Source: Lineus longissimus (Eukaryota > Nemertea > Pilidiophora > Heteronemertea > Lineidae). From it: 64,000 nucleotides of DNA. A model generated the notes under the pieces. The model did not search any database, was not told where the DNA came from, and saw only the letters and a program-made list of their open reading frames with translations. The position numbers and the translations under genes are program-made. The stretch spans positions 13,642,001-13,706,000 of the forward strand of contig NC_088312.1 in NCBI RefSeq assembly GCF_910592395.1, read 5' to 3'. Each line of letters starts with the position of its first letter. Within the stretch, counting starts at the first letter, position 1. Shown here in pieces: positions 59,149 through 64,000 of this stretch.

Positions 59149-59877
59149 GCAAAAACCCTTCTTACTAAAACGACCGGTGACAACAAGAACACTACAACTA
59201 CCGACGCTGCTAAGGGACAGACCAGCGTGTGCAGCTTCTGCGGAAAAAAGGGACATTACATTCAAGAATGTTGCTCACTTGCCGCAAAATCAAGACAAGA
59301 GAAGCAGGAGATTGTCAAGAACGGAGGTTTTTGCTACGGGTGTCTGAAAAAGGGCCACATGGTGAAGGAGTGCCCCAAACGCGGCACTTGCAAGCGTTGT
59401 AATGGGAAACATCCGACCAGTCTCCATGAGGAAAGGGGAGAGAGAGCAATTAAGAACCCCGACCCTATGAAGGATGGAAAAGAAGCGACAGAGATAGTGA
59501 GAGAGAAAGCTTCCTGCAAGAGGACAGCCTGTCCCACTGCTAAACAGAATTGTGCCATGATAGTGCCAGTTTGGGTGTCCAGCTCAGACAATCCTGACAA
59601 AGAGCAGTTGGTTTATGCTCTACTGGACACACAATCAGACACTTCCTTCATACTCAGTCACACTGCAAACCAGCTGGGGACACATTCCACACAAGCCCAG
59701 TTGAGTTTGTCCACGATGACCACGAAGGATAGAGTAATAAATTGCCAGAAATATCGTCATCTCGTGGTCAGAGGTTTTGACAGCAAGGAAAAGATCCCCA
59801 TCCCGGTGGCTTACTCAAGAGAGTTTATACCAGCGAATGAAGACAACATACCCACACCAAAGGTGGCCAAAAGGTAG
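59149..59877 (+). pseudogene. pol: BEL/Pao zinc knuckles and aspartic protease segment
   Basis: In the same frame as gag and pol, bounded by stops at 59146 and 59875. Two CCHC knuckles are seen: CSFCGKKGHYIQEC and CYGCLKKGHMVKEC, each C-x2-C-x4-H-x4-C. A third cysteine/histidine group, CKRCNGKHPTSLH, follows. The protease (DUF1758 type) has its active-site block YALLDTQSDTSFI; the triad reads Asp-Thr-Gln where Asp-Thr-Gly is common in retroviral proteases, while Asp-x-Gln-Ser is frequent in BEL/Pao. The knuckles bind RNA and the protease would process the polyprotein. Confidence 0.86.
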
Positions 59878-60642
59878 CCCCACCTCAAAGAGGTCGCCAC
59901 AAGGCTTCAACCCCTCCAAGACATCGACGTGGGGCTGCTGATTGGCTTTGACTGCCCCCAGGCACTGGCTCCGAGGTCCAGCATCCTTGGGCAGGGTAAT
60001 GAACCCTTTGCGATAGAGACGTCCCTTGGCTGGAGCCTTGTTGGAGAGGACTGCCTGCAGCCCTCGGGGGACAGTGTAGGACTATCTTGCATGGCAGTAT
60101 CAACCAAGGTCCCGGAGACACTCCAGCTACCGAAAACACCAAATACGGTAAAGTTTGTGCTCAAGACGAGCATCAAGGAAACAACACTAAGACCACGCCA
60201 CCTAGCCGAGATATTAGAGGCCGATTTCAAACAAGATGGACCACAAGAAAACGCCGTGTCTCAAGAAGACATCCAGTTCCTTCGGATCCTGAGTGAAGGC
60301 ATCCACCAGCAAAAGGACGGCTTCTTCAACATGCCACTCCCTTTCAAAGAAAAGAAACCAACCCTCCCTTATAATATCTTCATGGCGAAGGTCCGGCTGG
60401 AACACCTGAAGCGCAGATTTAGAAGAGACAGCAAATACTTTGCCGATTACACAGCCTTTATGGAAGACATTATCAAGCAAGGAGATGCCGAAAGGGCGAC
60501 AGAGGACAGCGATAGAAAGGGACAAATCTGGTATATTCCTCACCATGGGGTGTATCATCCCAAAAAACCACAGAAGATCAGAGTAGTTTTTGATTGTGGA
60601 GCTAAATTCCAGGAAACAAGCCTAAATGACCATCTTTTATAG
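59878..60642 (+). pseudogene. pol: BEL/Pao reverse transcriptase, N-terminal segment
   Basis: Continues the same frame after the stop at 59875 and ends at TAG 60640-60642. It contains the protease end DVGLLIGFDCPQALAPRS, the linker around TSLGWSLVGE, and the start of the RT: IPHHGVYHPKKPQKIRVVFD, then FQETSLNDHLL. The stop falls between the first RT motifs and the catalytic motif A, so it would truncate the enzyme before its active site. Confidence 0.84.
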
Positions 60643-63543
60643 GGCCCAGATCAATTGAATGGGCTCCTGAGTGTACTATGCCGCTTCCGTCTTGGGAAGG
60701 TCGCATTCATGTGTGACATAGAGCGCATGTTCCATCGCTTCCGAGTCAGAGATGACCATCAAGATTACATAAGATTCCTGTGGTGGGAAGGTGGAAACCT
60801 TGAGACAGAACCAGTGAGCTATCGTCTGAAGGTCAACCTCTTTGGCGCAGTTTCATCACCAGGGTGCGCCATCTATGGACTACGGCATATGGCGGAGAAG
60901 TTCAAGGACCTTAGCCCAGAAGCCTCCGCATTCATAGCTGAAAACTTCTACATGGACGATGGTTTAGGGAGCACAGACGAAGTAGAAGAGGCAATCAAGG
61001 TCATCAAAGGGGCGAGATCAATCTGCCAGAAAGGAAACGTGAGACTCCACAAACCGGCGTCAAACAGCAGGGAAGTGCTTGAGTCCATCCCGCCCTCCGA
61101 AAGAGCTAAGGATATCATGGAACTTGATCTGTCACTTGATGACCTCCCCATAGAGAGGGCCCTTGGCATTCAGTGGTGTATTGAGTCTGATGTCTTCCAG
61201 TTCCGTCTGACGATCCAAGACCAACCCCTCACCCGACGAGGCATCCTGTCCATGGTATCTTCGGTTCTTGACCCACTTGGCTTCCTTGCACCATTTCTGC
61301 TGACTGGTAAGCAGATACTCCAACACCTTTGTAGAGAGAGCACAGACTGGGACCAGCCTCTTCCAAATGAGCTTGGGGGGCTGGTAAGCCTGGCCACCAT
61401 AAAAATACCTAGGTGCTTCAAACTGACCGATTTTGGACCCGTCAAACAGATGGAAAGGCATCATTCCTTGGACGCATCGCTCACAGGGAACGGACAATGC
61501 AGCTATCTGAGATTAGTGGATGAGATTGAAAGGGTTCACTGCTCATTGGCAATGTCTAAAGCAAGGGTGGCCCCCCTGAAGCCTGTAACAGTCCCCAGAT
61601 TGGAGCTGCAGGCTGCTGTAGTGTCTGTAAAGATCAGTGACTTTCTCAACAAAGAGTTGAAGATCAAAGAAATGAAGAATTATTATTGGACAGACTCCAG
61701 GGTTGTTCTTTGGTATATCCAAAATGAAGCACGCCGCTTCAAAATCTTTGTTGCCAACAGAGTTCAAAGAATAAGAGAGTCATCAGAGCCAGGACAGTGG
61801 CGCCATATAGCCACAGATATCAACCCAGCTGACCATGCATCCAGAGGACTGGAGGCAGAAGAACTGGAAACCTCCAGATGGTTCAATGGGCCTGCATTCC
61901 TGTGGGAAAAGCAACTCCCTGAGGTAAGCAACTCAACACCTGATCATGATGAAATCTCAAACGATGATCCCGAGGTCAAGAAGGTCACAGCCCTAGCCAC
62001 TAAAGCCACAGAGAGAACATGGATGCTGAAGAGGTTTGAGAAGTTTTCTGATTGGTCAAGATTACTCTCAGCCATATCTACACTTCGTGAGCGTTGTTTA
62101 CGCAAGCTAGGTAAAGGTATACCTGGTTTGACAGAGATAAGAAGAGCTTCAGAGAAGTTCATCATCCTATGCATACAAAGAGAAGCCTTTGCAGACGAGA
62201 TAGACGAACTGCAAAGAGGAGAACATCTGAAGAAGGGCAACCAGCTCTTTAACTTGGACCCCTTCCCAGATGAAGATGGAATCCTGAGAGTTGGAGGCAG
62301 GCTCAAACATTCGAACCTGAATTATAGAGCCAAACATCCAGCTATTATCCCCAAGAAGACTGCCGTAGCTGAGCTGCTGATAAAGCATCATCATGAAAAG
62401 ACTGCACATCAGGGCAGAGGAATGACTATGAATGAGTTGAGAGCCAGAGGATTTTGGATACCAGGTTGCTCTGCCCAGGTCTCCTCACACATTTTCAAGT
62501 GTGTTGTTTGCAGACGTTTCAGGGGAACCATTCAAGTCCAGAAGATGGCTGACCTACCTATTGATAGATTAGACGCCTCTCCCCCATTCACATACTGCGG
62601 AATTGATGTCTTTGGGCCATTTGAAGTGACAGAAAGGCGCAAGACCATCAAAAGGTATGGACTTCTGTTCACCTGTATGGCTTCCAGAGCCATACACATA
62701 GAGTTATTGGATGACATGACAACGGATGTCTTTTTGAATGCCCTGCGATGCTTTGTCGCCCTCAGGGGTAAAGTACGCCTAATCCGGTGTGACCGGGGTT
62801 CTAATTTTGTAGGAGCAAGAGAAGAACTGAATGAGGCCATGAAAGAGATCGATGATGCAACCATTCAAGCCCACTTCCAGGGCGATTGCGAATTCGTCAT
62901 GAACTCCCCAGAATCAAGCCACAAAGGAGGCGTATGGGAACGACAGATCCGAACCATCCGCAGCGTGCTGAGAGTAGTCCTAGGATTGTCACATTCCCGT
63001 CTAGACACCTCCTCACTCAGGACATTGTTCTATGAGGTAATGGCGATAATCAACAGCCGTCCATTGACTGTAGAAAACCTCAACGACCCTACTGCACCCC
63101 TGCCACTCACTCCAAATCAGTTGCTGACGATGAAATCAGACATCCTGATGCCACCCCCTGGGGAATTCCCCAAGGAGGATCTGTATGCCCGGAAGAGATG
63201 GCGCAGGGTTCAGTATCTTGCCAATGAGTTTTGGCAAAGATGGAGAAAAGAATATCTCCAGAATCTCCAACAGCGCCAGAAATGGCAGAAGCAAAGAAGA
63301 AACGTTGAAGTGGGAGACATAGTGATCCTAAATGACGCAGACCTACCAAGATGCGACTGGAAGCTGGCAATGGTAGAGACGACTGAGAAAGGAAAGGATG
63401 CTCTAACAAGAACAGTGAAGCTCCGGATGGCTAGTGCTGAGCTCACAGCTGACGGGAAGCGCAAGGGCAAGGTCCGATTCCTGGAGAGACCCATCCACAA
63501 GTTGATTATGTTGCTGGAAAAGTCCCCAGATCAGCCTGATTAA
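60643..63543 (+). CDS. pol: BEL/Pao RT catalytic part, RNase H and integrase, uninterrupted frame
   Basis: An open stretch of 962 codons from 60655 (the first M is not a real start) to TAA 63541-63543. RT: motif A FMCDIERMFHRF, motif B LFGAVSSPGCA and the catalytic box NFYMDDGLGS, with its two aspartates. RNase H-like region: LDASLTGNGQCSYL and YYWTDSRVVLWYIQ, then INPADHASRG. Integrase: zinc H2C2 segment (KHHHEKTAHQ, CVVCRRF), then the acidic triad in YCGIDVFGPF, IRCDRGSNFVGA and GGVWERQIRTIRS, and a C-terminal DUF5641-type region (WQRWRKEYLQNLQQR, VGDIVILND). All catalytic acids I can place are present, but the frame lacks its own start and sits behind five stops, so it is not expressed as a normal polyprotein. 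Confidence 0.9.
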   Translation, partial: GPDQLNGLLSVLCRFRLGKVAFMCDIERMFHRFRVRDDHQDYIRFLWWEGGNLETEPVSYRLKVNLFGAVSSPGCAIYGLRHMAEKFKDLSPEASAFIAENFYMDDGLGSTDEVEEAIKVIKGARSICQKGNVRLHKPASNSREVLESIPPSERAKDIMELDLSLDDLPIERALGIQWCIESDVFQFRLTIQDQPLTRRGILSMVSSVLDPLGFLAPFLLTGKQILQHLCRESTDWDQPLPNELGGLVSLATIKIPRCFKLTDFGPVKQMERHHSLDASLTGNGQCSYLRLVDEIERVHCSLAMSKARVAPLKPVTVPRLELQAAVVSVKISDFLNKELKIKEMKNYYWTDSRVVLWYIQNEARRFKIFVANRVQRIRESSEPGQWRHIATDINPADHASRGLEAEELETSRWFNGPAFLWEKQLPEVSNSTPDHDEISNDDPEVKKVTALATKATERTWMLKRFEKFSDWSRLLSAISTLRERCLRKLGKGIPGLTEIRRASEKFIILCIQREAFADEIDELQRGEHLKKGNQLFNLDPFPDEDGILRVGGRLKHSNLNYRAKHPAIIPKKTAVAELLIKHHHEKTAHQGRGMTMNELRARGFWIPGCSAQVSSHIFKCVVCRRFRGTIQVQKMADLPIDRLDASPPFTYCGIDVFGPFEVTERRKTIKRYGLLFTCMASRAIHIELLDDMTTDVFLNALRCFVALRGKVRLIRCDRGSNFVGAREELNEAMKEIDDATIQAHFQGDCEFVMNSPESSHKGGVWERQIRTIRSVLRVVLGLSHSRLDTSSLRTLFYEVMAIINSRPLTVENLNDPTAPLPLTPNQLLTMKSDILMPPPGEFPKEDLYARKRWRRVQYLANEFWQRWRKEYLQNLQQRQKWQKQRRNVEVGDIVILNDADLPRCDWKLAMVETTEKGKDALTRTVKLRMASAELTADGKRKGKVRFLERPIHKLIMLLEKSPDQPD

Positions 63544-63813
63544 TTTTCCTATAGCTTCCTGGTCTTCAATGGGTGGGAGTTCTTCTCATTCTTTACTGAG
63601 TTTCGTTTTTTTGTGTCCTTTTACACATTACCTTCCAGATTGCGTTTAGATTTAAGTTTTTTTTTTCTTTCATACGACAATTATATGTTTTTGTAGATAT
63701 TACAGTTTTGGATACGTACATAGTATAACGTTATGGAATTCCTCGGATTACCTTTGGTGATTGATTAGTTTAGGTTTTTTTTGTGGAAATCACTTAGGTG
63801 ATTTGGGTGGGAG

Positions 63814-64000
63814 TGTGACAGCAGGCAATGTGAGATGTTTTCTATTTTGTGTGGCTGAAGATGACTCACAGTTAGCATCTCTTAGAAAGCACTTTGGACG
63901 GGTCAAACTCTGGCATGAGTGGTATACCAAGGTTGTAGGCACTATGGACCACTTCACTTCCTGTTAAGAAATACTTGATTCCTACACCTTTCAAGATTTA
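63814..64000 (+). repeat. Start of the BEL/Pao 3' LTR
   Basis: TGTGACAGCAGGCAATGTG follows the purine tract TGGGTGGGAG, the expected boundary for plus-strand priming. Only 187 bp are in the window. The start is inferred from the purine tract and the TG dinucleotide, not from a 5' LTR match. Confidence 0.6.

Larger units (their letters stand above)
57142..64000 (+). mobile_element. BEL/Pao LTR retrotransposon, degraded, right end beyond the window
   Basis: The order is primer-binding-like TGGGGCGCTAC (57142), gag, zinc knuckles, aspartic protease, RT, RNase H, integrase, polypurine TGGGTGGGAG (63804-63813), and LTR start TGTGACAGCAGG (63814). This protein order and the gag and A17-type features are BEL/Pao. 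Coding is in one frame from about 57550 to 63543 with stops at 57664, 57790, 59146, 59875 and 60640. A frame change lies near 57480-57545. The copy is therefore inactive, though the last 962 codons are open. The 5' LTR was not found. Confidence 0.9.

Noticed and set aside
60655-60657. ATG at 60655 as a genuine pol start
   Set aside because: It lies inside the RT domain just after an in-frame TAG. The element's normal expression would be from gag upstream.

Overview
This is a 64 kb piece of an animal nuclear genome: split genes with GT-AG introns, no operons, and a very dense load of eukaryotic transposons (BEL/Pao, Helitron, Tc1/mariner-like, PIF/Harbinger-like, foldback elements, satellites). 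The mixture suggests a marine invertebrate bilaterian. I cannot place it in a phylum from sequence alone.

Region 1 (about 3.1-19.1 kb, + strand) holds the main host gene: the 3' part of a group I (mGluR1/5-type) metabotropic glutamate receptor. Five phase-compatible exons encode the end of the Venus-flytrap ligand-binding domain, the nine-cysteine domain and the seven-helix domain. They can be joined in frame to a large last exon (17830-19087) carrying a long cytoplasmic tail that ends in a PDZ-type motif. A 90-nt in-frame cassette exon is possible at 12847-12936. The 5' exons were not found and probably lie left of the window. The introns contain a roughly 302-bp tandem repeat array (4.1-6.0 kb) and small inverted repeats. 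A decayed non-LTR reverse transcriptase occupies the left edge.

Region 2 (19.1-26 kb) has hairpin elements, a palindromic mariner-like element with a transposase tail, and two minus-strand exon candidates with a LamG-like and a PAN/apple-like domain, possibly one extracellular-protein gene.

Region 3 (26.7-46.2 kb) is a nest of repeats. A 3.3-kb foldback element (26694-29987) contains a second foldback made of CCGCGG-bearing minisatellite. An 87-bp satellite (35.8-44.7 kb) is interrupted by two Helitrons, a TIR element and a second large foldback (39299-40732). The two large foldbacks share the same 20-bp terminus although their interiors differ, so they look like one undescribed family. A PIF/Harbinger remnant closes the region.

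Region 4 (46-57 kb) is mostly unassigned DNA with one uncharacterised minus-strand exon (50632-51147), a TTA-flanked Harbinger-type MITE and a 943-bp element with 25-bp TIRs and a 9-bp target duplication.

Region 5 (57.1-64 kb) is a BEL/Pao retrotransposon with gag, protease, RT, RNase H and integrase in order. It has a gag frameshift and five in-frame stops, but an uninterrupted 962-codon RT/RNase H/integrase stretch. The start of its 3' LTR is at 63814, and I found no matching 5' LTR.
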